Origin: Pocillopora verrucosa
Taxonomy: Eukaryota > Cnidaria > Anthozoa > Scleractinia > Pocilloporidae
NCBI RefSeq assembly: GCF_036669915.1
Contig: NC_089322.1
Location: forward strand, 13,602,678-13,666,677
Direction of reading: 5' to 3'
DNA length: 64,000 nucleotides
The first letter of the stretch is position 1; every line of letters begins with the position of its first letter. The notes beneath the pieces were generated by a model. It was not told the DNA's origin and did no database searches. It saw only the letters and a list, made by a program, of their open reading frames with translations. Below are positions 1 through 12,600 of the stretch, in pieces. Made by a program: the position numbers and the translations under genes.

Positions 1-2470
1 TTTCAAGATTTACAGTTGACGAATAATACCTTTCTTAAGACGAATATGTTATCTCCAGTAGCGGAACCACGATGTCCAATTCGTAAATTTGTCACCCAAA
101 AACGCTTAAATTTAATACCACATGATCATCCCTTTGTTGACGGAAACCGCAGAAAATCGTGTCTGGTATTGAACTGCTTTGTAATTTGCTCCATACTCCA
201 TTTCCTCGAATCACCTCGAATGACTGAGTTTTTTCCTGCTTAAAAAAAACAGTTAACTGCTAAGGGAAATGTGTAGAAAACACCTAATACAGATGAACTA
301 CAGATAAGGAGCCCTCCATTTGGGTGTGATTGTATTTATGAAAAAAAAAATCAATGAAAAGCGGACGCATGGGATTAATAACAATAGACAAATAATAATA
401 GACAGACATTTGCTGGTTTTTCAACTAACACTCTCAAAGTTAATTCTTTCCTCTCTAACTCCCGTTACTTTTATGTCAACTCTGAAATGCTAAAAGGTAA
501 AAACACGGAGAACGATTTACCATTCAAGCCACTTTTTTCCCGTATGATATTAATTTTTCTAAGGACTTTAAGCCAAATAAAGAACATAGGCCCCTAGAAA
601 GAAGATGATAATTTAGTCTGCGATGGTAATATTCTTGTGTCCATTAATAGATCGCAGCTACAATCGCATTTGCAACGTCTGAATTGCTATAGAACGAGCA
701 TCAAATGCTGCCAAATGATACTAATAGGAAGATGTTTATTCACAAACATTTGAGTCAATGACTGCCCCAGCCATTCGGCGATATTGGTCGAGTATTTAAG
801 TGAACAGAAATTCAGGATTATTCGGCACGTCAGAAATCGTTTTAGCACAAGGATGAATCCAGACTTGAGTTGAAAGCATCCACCGATTTAAGCTGAAATA
901 AATCATAGGTGGCTTACTCTAGAAAATAAAACTGGCAAGCAGAGAGGTGTTGAAGAATCAAATAGGACTTTACTAAATTAGCTTATGAATAATGTTCGCT
1001 CAAAGACGAATTTTTGATTAAAAAATGGCCAGTATACTTGAATGAGTTTAAAACCGATAAGAGAGCAAAGGTTGCGTAAATTACCTTTTTTTGTGATTCC
1101 ATACTTAGTGTTGTATATGTTTCAAGTTTATATTATTGACAAATTTCATTTACTTCATTGTTACCCACTTCTGGTGCCCTTACCAGCGTAAAACATTGCT
1201 ACCTTTTGCTCGCTTCGGGCACTTGCAAATTAAGCTTTCAATTAAAAAATAAAGAGGTACATTCTACTTCAGGGTAAACACTGATTCTTTCAGTACAACG
1301 GCTTCTGAAACACGGCTGTACCTGTAACTTCGTTGAAAACAAAAGCGGCATCTTCTGCCGCTACACATAATGAATTCTAGTTGTTTATGTACAATTTTGA
1401 AGGTATGATTGATCGAGTAGTAGGTTTCTTCATGACGAGCCTAAATATCCAATTAATTCAAACACGCCGCGATAAAATTAAAGGCATTTGCATTTTTCTG
1501 TTTTCTTTCTTCAGTCTTGGAATAATTTCCCTCCTTTACCAAGAATAACACATTGGGAAAATTTATTATCAATTATCTGTTCCGAGAGCATAATCATAAC
1601 ATGAAAGTGTCAGCTTTAATGTTCTGTTGTCTGCTAGAACAATATTCAACACACTCGGGTATAATACGGCTTTTGTTTAAAGATGCTTATATGCATAAGC
1701 TGTGTCCATTATCGTTACAATTTACACATATACTAAATGTTTAAAAACTGACATGGAATCCTGCCCTTTTGATAAATCTAAAAAAACGTTCAGTTCGATG
1801 ATCTGCAAATTATGATCGCATAAGCTAAATATCGTGCGACGAGAATTTTTTTTTACTGGTGATAAGTATTAAATCGCATGAGTTGATATCTGCCTAAAGG
1901 TTTATTAAAGAATAAGATTATTCTCTTAGAGGAAACCTACTTAACAGTTTAAAATGAGATCGTTTGTTAAGAAGTAGCTTTTAATTTCAGTATTTCTGTC
2001 TGATAGTGATCGGTGGTATTCTTTATTTACGGGTTGGCGAAACAACAGGAACAGGAAACGAGAAGTTTACAGATTTCTTATTTTTAGGATCTTAACCGGA
2101 TTTTACCACTTAATTTTCTTCACACTTCTGTTCTCCCGAACGCATCCTTTAGCTTTCTCATTTCTTAAAAATCATGAAAAAAAACAACAACAACAACAAC
2201 TGATGAAAAAGCTGAGGAGGTTAAATTTTTTTTAACACTGTCACTTCACTTTACTGTATGGCTTTCCGTGTTCACGTTATTTTGTATGAATTAAAGGTAA
2301 TTGATTCGATTATGAGCTCAGTTGAGATATATGACTGATTGTCAAACATAGACCCGTATCAGTGTCTCCATTATAGCAGAACAAACAAAACTCCACCTGG
2401 CGTCGTGTTCAATACGTGCTGTACCAAGGGAATGTCGTTTATTTCACATTTAGTTCGCGAGTCGTTCTAC
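1..2470. other. upstream flank, no gene recognised
   Basis: AT-rich DNA with only short ORFs lacking family resemblance or splice context. The only distinct item is a short CAA microsatellite near 2186-2203. Confidence 0.5.
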
Positions 2471-2478
2471 CGTGGGAA
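2471..2478 (+). promoter_or_regulatory. distal CSL/Su(H)-type site of HES-A
   Basis: CGTGGGAA, the RBPJ/Su(H) consensus, lies about 500 bp upstream of the proximal module of the first HES gene. Equivalent sites precede HES-C and HES-D at similar distances, which makes chance less likely. Binding is inferred. Confidence 0.45.
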
Positions 2479-2866
2479 ATTTTCGCCTCCTTTTGTTATT
2501 GAAATATAGTCTACAAAGCCCGATTTAAGTGTAAAGAAAGATAAACTGATAAAGAACGAGACAAACAATGAAAAGAATACCTGTTATGTTTTCTGTAGCA
2601 CGTGGATTATAACAGAATGACTGAAACTTTCTAAAACGGTCAATATAAAACTTATTAGAGGGCTCTGGAACCACAAATTTTGCTGGGAAAAGAAAGTATC
2701 GCTTTTATAGAAGCTGCGAGAATGGTCCGTCATTTACGGCACGTGCTCCAATAGCCTGGATGCCGAATTTCAAGAGGCAGAGATTGTCATTTTGCTTTTG
2801 TTTTAAAAGTTTGAATGTACAAGTAGCAAAACCATAATTACATGAAGTGAATCACGGGCCTGTCAG

Positions 2867-3117
2867 CCAATCAGATTCGTCTGGTCTCACGCTCTTCACG
2901 CGCCGCTGAAGGCGGGAAACAATACAAACGACGGTTATCGTGCGACTCTAAGCACTCAGCCAATCAGAGGCGACTGTTCCCACGGTTATGGCTTTGTGTA
3001 TGAAGCCAGTATTGTTTAGGCAGCAAGCCGATTGTCACTGGACAGGTGTTTGTAAATAAAACTCATCTAATGTCGGCACACGACCCTGATTTTTTCCCAC
3101 GACCGATGAATATAAAT
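2867..3117 (+). promoter_or_regulatory. HES-A promoter: CCAAT/CSL/TATA module
   Basis: Ordered elements: CCAATCAG at 2867, TCTCACGCTC at 2885, GTGCGACTC at 2940, CCAATCAG at 2960, TTCCCACG at 2977 and 3094, TATAAAT at 3111. TTCCCACG is the reverse complement of the CSL consensus CGTGGGAA. The same order and nearly identical spacing recur before HES-C and HES-D. The TATA-like box lies 108 bp before the start codon, which implies a 5' UTR of about 80 bases. Confidence 0.75.
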
Positions 3118-3218
3118 GTGATCGCATCATGCATGTCGGACAGTTCGCGACAAACACTCGCAGAGTTAACATCTCCGAGAAACCTCTGTAGAAAAACTAA
3201 ATAGCAAACTTCAAAAAT

Positions 3219-4529
3219 ATGGCCGTTGAATGCTATGACGGTGCAATTTATGTTAACAAGATTCTCTCTGAAAGAAGAAAGGTAAATTTCTTATGTTCAT
3301 GACTCTGTAATTTGCTGATGTGTCATTTTTCAACAGATCGCTTGCTTACCGGCAAACTTGTCACTTACAACATGACCTTTCCTTCTGCAGGCAAAGAAGC
3401 CTTTGATGGAAAAAATGCGTAGAGCAAGAATTAATGACAGCTTGAATGAAATGAAGGGCTTGGTTCTAGATCTCCTGCATAAAGATGTAAGTTTCTTTTT
3501 TTTGTCCGTAGTTAAACAAAATCAGCTCTGGGCTGAAGTTTCCTTGCCTTGAAAACTTGCCCGCCGCAGATTCTGATACAATGTTATAAATGAGTTTCAG
3601 CGTCCATATTAAACTTAGACTAAATTCCGAGCAAAATATTCAAACGAATATTATGTCTTGTTTAGGCTTCTCGTTATTCCAAAATGGAGAAGGCTGATGT
3701 TCTTGAGATGACTGTGACTTATCTTAAAGCTTTACAGCGAAAGGATTGCCGCTCTGAAGGTAAGACTTGACTTCGTGAAATTTTGCTTAATTTTAAACAA
3801 TTCATTCGTAGAAGTGATGATGTGTTAATTAGAACTATAACCGGCTTACGAATTTATGAAACACTCAAACGCAGACGATAATTGGATTATGAAATTCTCA
3901 TGCGACAAACGGAAGATATTGACAATCTTCCCTTCATCGTTTTCGCACGGCAAGCATAGTATAAGACATACCACGCTTAAATATCGTATAGTTCTTGCCT
4001 GTTTATAATTAGTCGATTTGAATAGATTTTCAGGAGGAATTGTGACTTGTAGCTAGATTAAAATTCACTAGCAACGAGTATTTAAGCTAGATTTCGTTCT
4101 CTTTTAGATCCTCAGTCACTAGCCGAGTACAGAGCAGGCTTCAATCAGTGTGTGAGTGAAGTCAACAGAAGCACGACCTGTGGAGGAAGCGAGCAACTCA
4201 GGGAAAAACTCTTGTCACACTTGGCTTCATGCTACCATAGCAACGCCACTAATCATGTCGCCACGAGCCACGCGTCAGGGATTCCCGCCATGACTCCGAG
4301 TTTTCCCGCCATTGCGCCAAACAACGTCTGGGTTCCATATCCTTCACCACCGCCATCTCCAACAAACCAAGCTGCAATTTTTATTCCTATAACAAGTCCA
4401 GTGAAAACTGAAATGCTAAGAATACCATCTCCGGTCAGTCCATCGGCGGTTCAAACACAGAAAATCAGCCTCTCGCCCGCGTGTTCTCCAAGCGCCGCTA
4501 CAAAGACACCGCTATGGCGTCCTTGGTAA
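3219..4529 (+). CDS. HES: HES-family bHLH-Orange repressor (HES-A), 4 exons
   Basis: This is a Hairy/E(spl)/HES-type transcriptional repressor, nuclear and DNA-binding, which recruits Groucho/TLE. Exons are 3219-3281, 3391-3486, 3666-3759 and 4108-4529, all GT-AG, giving 224 residues. The basic region and helix 1 occupy about residues 22-53 and include [14 protein letters not shown] with the family proline; helix 2 ([13 protein letters not shown]) follows. An Orange-like segment spans about 84-125, then a Pro/Ser-rich tail, and the protein ends in WRPW. The start follows a TATA-like box by 108 bp. Exon sizes 2 and 3 (96 and 94) match HES-D exactly. The family is a classic Notch target, and the CSL sites upstream agree. 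Orthology to one vertebrate HES gene cannot be assigned. Confidence 0.93.
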
Positions 4530-5220
4530 CCAATGAACTCTGAACTGTATTTAAAATACTAGAAATAAGCGCTACAAAGAAGACGTTCACGCAAATCCAC
4601 GGCAGGATTCCTGTCATAATTTAACGCACTGAGTGTGGTTTCGATATTTGCTTTTCTTCGCCGGCGTAAATAATTATTGTATATAGCTTTTTTAAAGATT
4701 ATTATGAATGACAGAGTGAAAGAGATTATTTGTAAACTTTTATGCAAATTACTGCTTGGCAGTTTATGATAAAGAAAGGATTAATTTAATGAAAATTTGC
4801 GGTTTTCTTTTGGGAGGAGCAGATATAGTAATCAGTAATTTGCGATGGAATAATGCACACTTCCAGCGGTCTAAAGACTTCGGAAAGATGATCTTAATTC
4901 GATTTTTTTATGACCATTCTCCTATTTGAAACTGCATATCGTACTCTGAAGGAATCCTACCGGCCCTTAGCCAGCCATAGCTTATGGTCCAAAAAGTTAA
5001 CCTCAGATCATTGAAATTTCGAGTATTCGTGACTGTGTTCTGCCGTGACCAGCCGCCTTTTTTGTCAGACAAAGTTAGAGAACTCGATTTTTGCTCGAGT
5101 GTAACTAGGCGATGATGAAAAACTTGAATCGGGTCATAGAGACCCTCTGGATAAATGCACCTATTACAGTTTACCGCTACTTACGGAATAAGCGAAAATT
5201 ATGTAAAAGCCAGAGCTCGT
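4530..5220. other. HES-A 3' flank, no gene recognised
   Basis: This is 3' UTR and spacer. No canonical AATAAA was seen within the first 300 bases after the stop codon. Confidence 0.4.
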
Positions 5221-5224
5221 TGAA

Positions 5225-5330
5225 CTGTTAATTGCGCAAGGTATTTTGGTGTTATCAACTGTGTTGATAACGTAAATTTGCCACTGTAAAGAGTTTCAAA
5301 GCTAACGTTTCGAGCGTTAGGCCCTTCGTC
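5225..5330 (-). repeat. hammerhead-like remnant of a Penelope/retrozyme-type repeat
   Basis: On the minus strand the order is TGACGA, a GGGC/GCTC stem II, GAAA, then CGTTAGC. GCTA and TAGC can form stem I around the core, as in the minimal hammerheads of Penelope-like elements. The first core base (normally C before TGANGA) is A, so it is probably inactive. A palindromic GTTATCAAC...GTTGATAAC follows. A related copy lies at 53128-53210 in the other orientation. Confidence 0.6.
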
Positions 5331-5700
5331 ATAGCGAAGCCCTCAGCTCAACTCGGTTAATAATACCAAAATACCATGTTAAACTCTCCCACGGAACAGA
5401 ACAACAGTTTCTTTAGAACCCAACCCCCTTTGTTAATTGCGCAAATTAACAATGTCGAGATGAGTTTTCTTTCGCCAGATTGAATTTTCCTGGCACTCGT
5501 TACTTTCTACAACATAGCTCAGACGTTTTGGTTAAACATTTCCTCTTAGGACTTTCTTTTCCTTTCCGATACAACTTCAAAATACAACTTGATGAAAAGT
5601 ATACCCACACACCGATTACTGACGTTCTTTCAACAATTCAACAACGATGCCTATTCGGCCTTTATTGGTTTCATACAGCAACAAAAAGATTAAGATAAAT

Positions 5701-5706
5701 TTTATT
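5701..5706 (-). terminator. poly(A) signal of HES-B
   Basis: AATAAA on the minus strand, 63 bases after the HES-B stop codon. Confidence 0.6.
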
Positions 5707-5768
5707 AAAGTTTTGGGGCTATGAGATGGAATCATTTCGGACCTGGTGTCGCTTAGAACGCATGCGCC

Positions 5769-7784
5769 TCACCAAGGCCGCCAAACTGTTTGTCTGTCAG
5801 TTCTTCTCTTTTGATCGTAATTCAGTTCTCTGAAAGGCTTTCGCTTTACAGCGTGTTTTTGAAAATCCTGGGTCGTGTTTCCAATTAAGCTGGATCTGGT
5901 AGAATACATCTGTGACTGACTCGAAAATGGTTGATCATAGACGTCTTCGTTGTCACAGAACTTAGAATTCTCAGAACTAACGTCTCTGTCTAAGATTTTC
6001 ATTTCATTTGTTTGTTTTGTTTGCTCATTCGTTGAACAAATTGACAGTTTACAGTTGTTACCAGATGAAGGTATGAGGGCACTTGACTCTCTCTGGCAGA
6101 TTTCCACTGTCCCTTGGTCTTCTGCGACATTTTCTAAACGTTCTGCAAGGACAGTGATACAATTATGAGTGAATATGGATGACTTAAAGCAATTATACAA
6201 ACCGGTATATCACTAAATGTGACAATATTGTGAAGCCGACGCCCTCTGAATTTGGGTAGTTCCAAAGTGAACAGCGAGCGAATAATTAAGTTTGGATGAG
6301 ATAAAAGAACAATTCCTACCTTTCTGCCGTCTGATATATTGTACTGTGAGTTTAAGGATGTCCGCTTTTCCGATCTTCGTCTGAAAGGGAACAAATTCAA
6401 CCAAAATTAAGCATGAATTCGTCCTTCAGTGAGTTTAGCTCAAAACGTGTTCCGCCCGCGCGCCAAAATGCGCGGGGATGAATCAAAACAGACTGTGACA
6501 AGTATTTTGAATGTAGGCAAAGGCAGATGAAAATGAATGAGAGACCACAAGCGCGTGCAATATGTGAAGTGCTGATCAGAGTCTGCTAATAAAGCCTGCT
6601 TGGTTCTTTGGAGCGGGTCACACCCTCCATATGGCAAGAGCAAATTTTCATTCAATGCTACGTATTCAGCAACAAAAATTGTTGAATTCTGTCTATCACT
6701 GTGGCGAAATCAATGGTTTTTAGTCACTGAATAAAGCCTACAACAAATTTTGCAATACTTTTATGAACTTATTTTCATTATTTTGTTCAAGATCGATTCC
6801 CCTTTCATTTCAGCTGTTGAGAAGCTTCAGGGTTGCTTTTTTTCGAAGCGTTTCATTTCTATAAACATTTTGGAATAAAGTTTTTAGCCATGGGTATTCA
6901 GCAACTTCAGAGACAAGTGCAAAAGCCAGGGGAACCGGCTGTCTTATTTTAGGTTTTCTTAGCTCGAGGCTTGCCATTGATCGTTCGTAAGTACGTCAAG
7001 AGGATACTTGGACTGAAACAACTCAACTCACGTGTTCGATCGAAGGTCCAAGCACCAACTCCCTGAGTGCGTCAACGCTCTTGCTTATCCTTTTGCGTCG
7101 AAGGCGATCTTGAATGGATTTGTTTACCTGTCAAAAGAAACGAGTTTGCTGCTAAGAGGAGCGTTGAAGGAGAAAATAATCAGAGATCTCACTGTTCTTC
7201 ACAACTGAATTAAAATTTAGCATCGTTGCAATTCAGAAGGGAAATTGATTCAATTGTTAATTTCGAACTCGTATGAGTCTCTGGGATTAAATTGTTATCC
7301 TCGCTTAATGCACTGACTGCGTGTAATTAACAACACTATACGGCCTGAAATGTTCTGTTTTAAATGTGCTAACGCTGTCACTTGAATTTGCTCTAAAATT
7401 TCAGAGATTTTTTCCCCAAGATTTCTTAACACAGAGAGCTGTCTCTTACTTAACTACAAATACCACTCAAATAAATGGTTCTTTTACATCACGCGCGCGT
7501 AGCGAGGAGAACGCACTAATATCGCTGAATTCTCAAGCCGAGAACAATAAACTGTTAATCCTGAAGAAATTTTCTCAGCCTCGTCACGAAAACCGCAAAA
7601 GTTTATGGTCAAACACATTTCAGTATGGAAATATTCATGGAACAAACAGGTTTGAGGGTTGATTCTGACGCGAATCATTCAACAAGACTATTGTTTATAA
7701 TTACATATAAGAATTTACAACGAGCCATCACTTCATATCTTAACTTACCTTTTTATCCACTGCACGAGTTACTGGAAATTTCAT
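5769..7784 (-). CDS. HES: divergent HES-like bHLH protein with WRPW (HES-B), 4 exons
   Basis: Minus-strand exons are 7749-7784, 7032-7127, 6320-6380 and 5769-6142, giving 188 residues in one frame. Exon 2 is 96 nt, as in the three neighbouring HES genes. It encodes a basic region and helix 1 (QDRLRRKRISKS, then DALRELVL). Exon 3 gives helix 2 (KIGKADILKLTVQYI) but is only 61 nt. The protein ends in WRPW, so Groucho recruitment is expected. The family proline in the basic region is missing, and no Orange domain is recognisable in the Ser/Thr/Gln-rich tail. Exon 1 (12 codons, donor GTAAGT, phase 0) was chosen because it is the nearest upstream ATG with a consensus donor in frame; it is the least certain part. 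The gene is transcribed opposite to its neighbours. Confidence 0.82.
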
Positions 7785-9516
7785 GGCAAAAAGTTTTCCT
7801 CTCTACTTCCTGAAAGATTCTTAGGATTTCTGATCTTCGATGAGACAATCGCTGTGAGACGTGAGCTGCAGGCCGATACCGTTCTCTTTCGCCAGATGCG
7901 TCCAAAATGATTTATTTAAGCCTTGTGCAAGAGGAAATAAGTTTTACAATACACGCAAGCCAGAGCCACGTTCAATGAAAAGAACCTATTAACACCTGTT
8001 GCCAACAATGATGCGACTTAACAAAGGTTAGGATTTGAGCGGCAGATTTAAGTTTTAAAAGAAAATTAAATCCTCGTAACAGATGAACGTAAGCTAGAGT
8101 GCCAAGAAGCTCAGTTAATTTAAGTTTGAATTCTTAAAAGCACGAAATAGGCTCTCAGTGTATAAACAGTTTACATTTTTGAGGCAAACGTGTCAGCGAG
8201 GAGTGGGCGCACGCCGCATGGAATATTAAACTTCCCGCCAATTTTCCCGCGAATTTCAACCAGTGGCCCTGTTTGTTATTTGTCTTCTGAAGCACCTGGA
8301 TGCTGCCGTAATCAGTCAAGGCTCAGAGACATAGTTGATAGAATAGTCTTGAGTAAAATATCCGTCACATTTCTCTTTTTCAGGTTTAGAATTAAGATGA
8401 AAGAAAGCAAACTAAGTAACTATCCTTGGATCGACATGGAGCGGACGAAAAGTCAAAATACGCGCCAAAACATCCGCTATTCAAAAGACACGTGTTTCAG
8501 TCGTTTTTTAATTAAATGTGCTTATGTCATACACAGGTGTGGCCTGTAACAGCTTTAGCTTAAAGTTACGAAATAATTTTATTTGACGAAGACACGACAT
8601 TTCGCTTTTATGTCAGACACGAGCTTCAAAAATCAATGGCAGTGACAAAATACACTGCAATTAACCACGACAAAAGTTGGTTGTAATTACGGAACAGCTT
8701 TGGACAGTGGCTACAATTAACAAAAATTGCGGTTTAGGCTACGAAGTTACCATGCACTTTTGAAACAGCTTAGTTGTCGAATGATGAAAATTTTTTAATA
8801 TCCGACACTTTCCTTCTCTCATTCATGAAACGGGTTGGAAATCCTGAACCGAAAAGGAACTTGAACTGTAGAAGTTTAAATCGAAGATCTAACTTAATCG
8901 GCAAATGTAGTAGGTATTTTTAGGTGATGGGCTTAGAAGTTCCGGAACTCGAAAGCGGAATTCGAAATGAAGATTGGAGATTCTTTTACTTGCTGAAAAT
9001 AGAAAAGATTGCATTCAAACAGAAAATTTCGAAAATTCTCTTTTAATTCAGAATTTCAATTTGTCCTCTTTAAGGCACGTGCGGCATTTGCATCAAAAAA
9101 CCAATTCAGTTAAAGCGTGGCAGTTTTGCCTCAACTAATTAACTGCAATACTCATAGACATCATTTGAACGAAGCAATTAGCAGGTTTCTTTACTATTCA
9201 GAACAAACATGGCCATTTATTTCGCTAAACGATCAGGTGTCAATAACTCGTGCCGGCTCGCACGTGGAATATTTAATTTCCCGCCAAATTTTAAATGATT
9301 AATGGCCACAGACTAATTTCTATCTCAAACTAGCTAAGCACCTTGCTTAATATCAGGTCCTTTCGCGAAGAAGAGCACCTCGCACAAATGCAGCTCGTTA
9401 ACTCATGAATATCGTGAGCAAATTTTTCAGTAGTAGTAGTAGTAGTCTGAGACGCCTTGCGATTCGTCTATGAAAGCTTTTCAAGAGAGTAAACCAAACG
9501 GCGGATGACGCATAAC
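7785..9516. other. spacer with E2F-like sites, no gene recognised
   Basis: This is the upstream flank of HES-B. E2F-like motifs occur in two similar contexts: CTTCCCGCCA and TTTTCCCGCGAA at 8231-8252, and the palindrome-like TTTCCCGCCAAA at 9277-9288. Each follows a GGAATATT(T/A)AA sequence, so they may be copies of one repeat. A short TAG microsatellite lies near 9430. No CSL/CCAAT module like those of the other HES genes is visible. Confidence 0.4.
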
Positions 9517-9642
9517 GCTATCCAATGGGTAAATCGTTATCCAGCGGATAAGTGTTCAAAAAGCGAACTGCACTATCCAACGGATAGAGATTTATCCATG
9601 CAGTGGATAGCATTATCTACCCTTTAAACAACTGGGACCAGA
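9517..9642. repeat. MITE-like repeat of CTATCCAnnGGATA palindromes
   Basis: Four or five degenerate copies of TATCC(A/G)NNGGATA-type palindromes lie within about 125 bp, with roughly inverted ends (GCTATCCA at the left, TGGATAGC at the right). The composition matches short non-autonomous DNA elements common in cnidarian genomes. Family assignment is from general recollection. Confidence 0.6.
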
Positions 9643-12600
9643 AGGATTCCTTAAAGAATTGAACTCACTCAAGATGGATAACCTGTTGACTACGTCTTGA
9701 AAAAGGAATTTAATCTTTTAATTTGCTTATCTAGCAGGATTCACAGTCCCAAAGTCCTGAGTTACTTTATATTTTTATAATAGCAGCTCACATCAAGATT
9801 TGTCTAATTTCATTTGTTTTCTTGCCGATTGTCTTTCTAACCAGTGTGCGCATGCGCAAGCAAACACATCAATCGGATTAGTTGTCCATGTTGGAAAAAG
9901 GGTAAAGTACGATACGAAGTCAGCGATAATTTTATTTTAGCTTTAAATCCCACAAGAGATTCAATGACATGGCAAATGTTGTTTTTCCGTACCGTGATCA
10001 CAAAAGCTTTTTTTTTTTTTTTTTATAAAACCTTTGTAGACACCGGCAGACGCTTTTCAGCTGCATAAGCGTATATACAGTACGCAAGAATAATCATGAC
10101 CGTTGGAATTCAAGTTTTTCATCAATGACATAGGTGTAATCAAAAGAAAGAACTTCGGAGTGTTTCCAAGAAGAGTTTAATCTTGTGCACTCTTGTTTTT
10201 CCAAGTGTGCTGCGTCATTTAAAGACTAGAAAAAATTCTTCTATCATAAATCACGAGGCTAAAAACCCACCACCGTTATTTACACCAAGAATAATCTTGT
10301 TATCGCCGATTTCCTGCCGTTTTTCAGCGGAAATTTGAAGCTAATCCGGCGGAATCTGGCAAATCTCCTGTACTGTTGGCCGGTCATGTCTGGTGGTCTT
10401 TACAAAGTAACACGCAATGAACAACATTCCTGCCTAAAATAAACCTCTTTTATTTTTACTCGTCCCCTAAACTTTAATTCTAGCTAGGAATGTGTACACA
10501 CTGACTTATCAAACGATCAGCCTTTAGATACGGGATTATTACCCAGGCTTAGAGCAACTATAACACTGTTTTAGCTTCAGCTCCTTTAAACCTAAAAGTA
10601 TTCAAAATGGCGCCTTGTGGCAATTCAAATTTTGGAGCCTTGAGTGCGTGTCAAGAATAAAAAATTCCATTCAAAAAAATTATTATTGCGATTTTCTGCT
10701 ACTCGTATTGTCTTTCATCGCTTAAATTCGACTTGGAGGGTGTTTGAACCCAATACTCCGTAAAACTAAGTGAAACTAATGAAATATAATCCATCAACGG
10801 TCATACCAATATGAACGAAATCATAGAAAAATTTTGGATCTTTGGTTAAGTTTTGAGAAGAAATCAACTCTGGATTGGTTTTTTTTGTCTTTCTTAGGCT
10901 AAGGTTTTCAAACCGGCGTCCTGCCAGCTTAAGCAAACTGCCAACCAGTTAACCATAAACAGATGATACTCTATAACTGAAAACGGGGAAAAAACGGCTC
11001 CCTCTCTATCCAAATGAAAAACGGTTTTTGCTAGCTAAGTGATAGCTAACCATATCGGCTGATAATGCAGAAACATCGAGTTGGAAAGTTTGGGTCTTTG
11101 TCGGTCTTTAGAAGCACTTAGGAATACTTAAAGAAGATGAGTTCCTGGCTCCGCGAGGGAAGTGCGTACTGACAAAATCCAGAAGAGACTATTAGAAGTT
11201 GGTAGATTGCCAGTATAGACCACTGAAGAGCCTTGTATTAAATGATTCCCACTTCCGCTGATATATCAGTGCATAAAACGTATACTAACCCACATGATCC
11301 AATAAACTCATTATCCTCTATTTACTGCGGCCTTTCTGCGAGTGAAATCTCACTTCCAGACTTTGAACTTTGTTCGATCGATACCCCCTTAACTTCACCC
11401 CTGAAACACCTTGTTTGTTTCTTGATAGTCTGTCGAAATTGAGTGATACTTTGGCTGGATTCTACACGACAGGAAGTAATAAATCTGGGTGTTTACTTGC
11501 TCGGAAAATTTAAAAGGTGCTTTATATTTTTTTAAACTGGCTTATCAGCGGGTGTTAATTTCATTGTTCTACTGTATTCACGTTCAATCATGTTTACAAG
11601 TTTACGGATTATAAATTCTGTAGAATGCATTTGGCCAATTATAGCTTACTTCTTAAAACAGTATTTGATATTTTAAGTGTTTATTACAGTGGTTGTGAGA
11701 TGTAAATTTTAATTTGACTGTCTATATTTAAAACCAGAAGATTGTGTTAACCCATTGTATAGCCCTAAAAGCCATAGAGAGTCTGTTGGAGAATACCATT
11801 CAATGTGGCTAAGACAGTATACAAGGTTATTTCCGCCCTGTTTGAAATCTGTGAATAAATAAAATAAACAAAGCGTCGAGGGAAACCGAGAAACTGAGAA
11901 TTTACATTAATCATTATTGATTTTCGCTACATGAAAGCGAAGGTTCTAGCGAAGGTCGAGGGAATAAATTGTAGCAGAATAGCTCGGGCTGAGTTTTTGT
12001 ATGAAAATGGGATTGAGTAGTTAAAAATCAGCTACTGTTTATTTTGAGTCAGTTTCATGTAATGAAAATCCATCGCTCTTTTCGTTTCATTTTAAGAACG
12101 AGTAACGACGCAGCGTATTCAGTACAGCAATGAAACAACGACGCGCAAATTTCTAGTGGGGACGAAGGAAAGTTCTGGAACGTTTTTCAAACTAACTTTA
12201 CGTTCATTTTTCCACTCCAATACTGCTCACTTCCGAACACTTAACAGCCATCAAATATTGAATTACAATACCGAGCGGTAATGCAACTGAAAAAGCTCAA
12301 TCTACTCTTGGCAAGCACAAAAGCAATATCCGGGCATATCAAAGAACTTGTCTTTAGCTTGAAAGTTGTGTTATCATGACATCCTTTTTTAATTAGGTCT
12401 ATGACATAGATGAGACGCCTTGTTATAATGTGATACTGTGAAAAGTCTTAATTCACTTACATATGTTGCTGCTATGATATTAAGCTTAGGTGTGTCTTCC
12501 CTCTTTGCCGAAATACTTTTGACGGCTAGCGAGATTAACGACTTAAAAACACTGTGATCAATATAAGGTTGGCCATTTTGCGATCAACAGTTAATAAATT

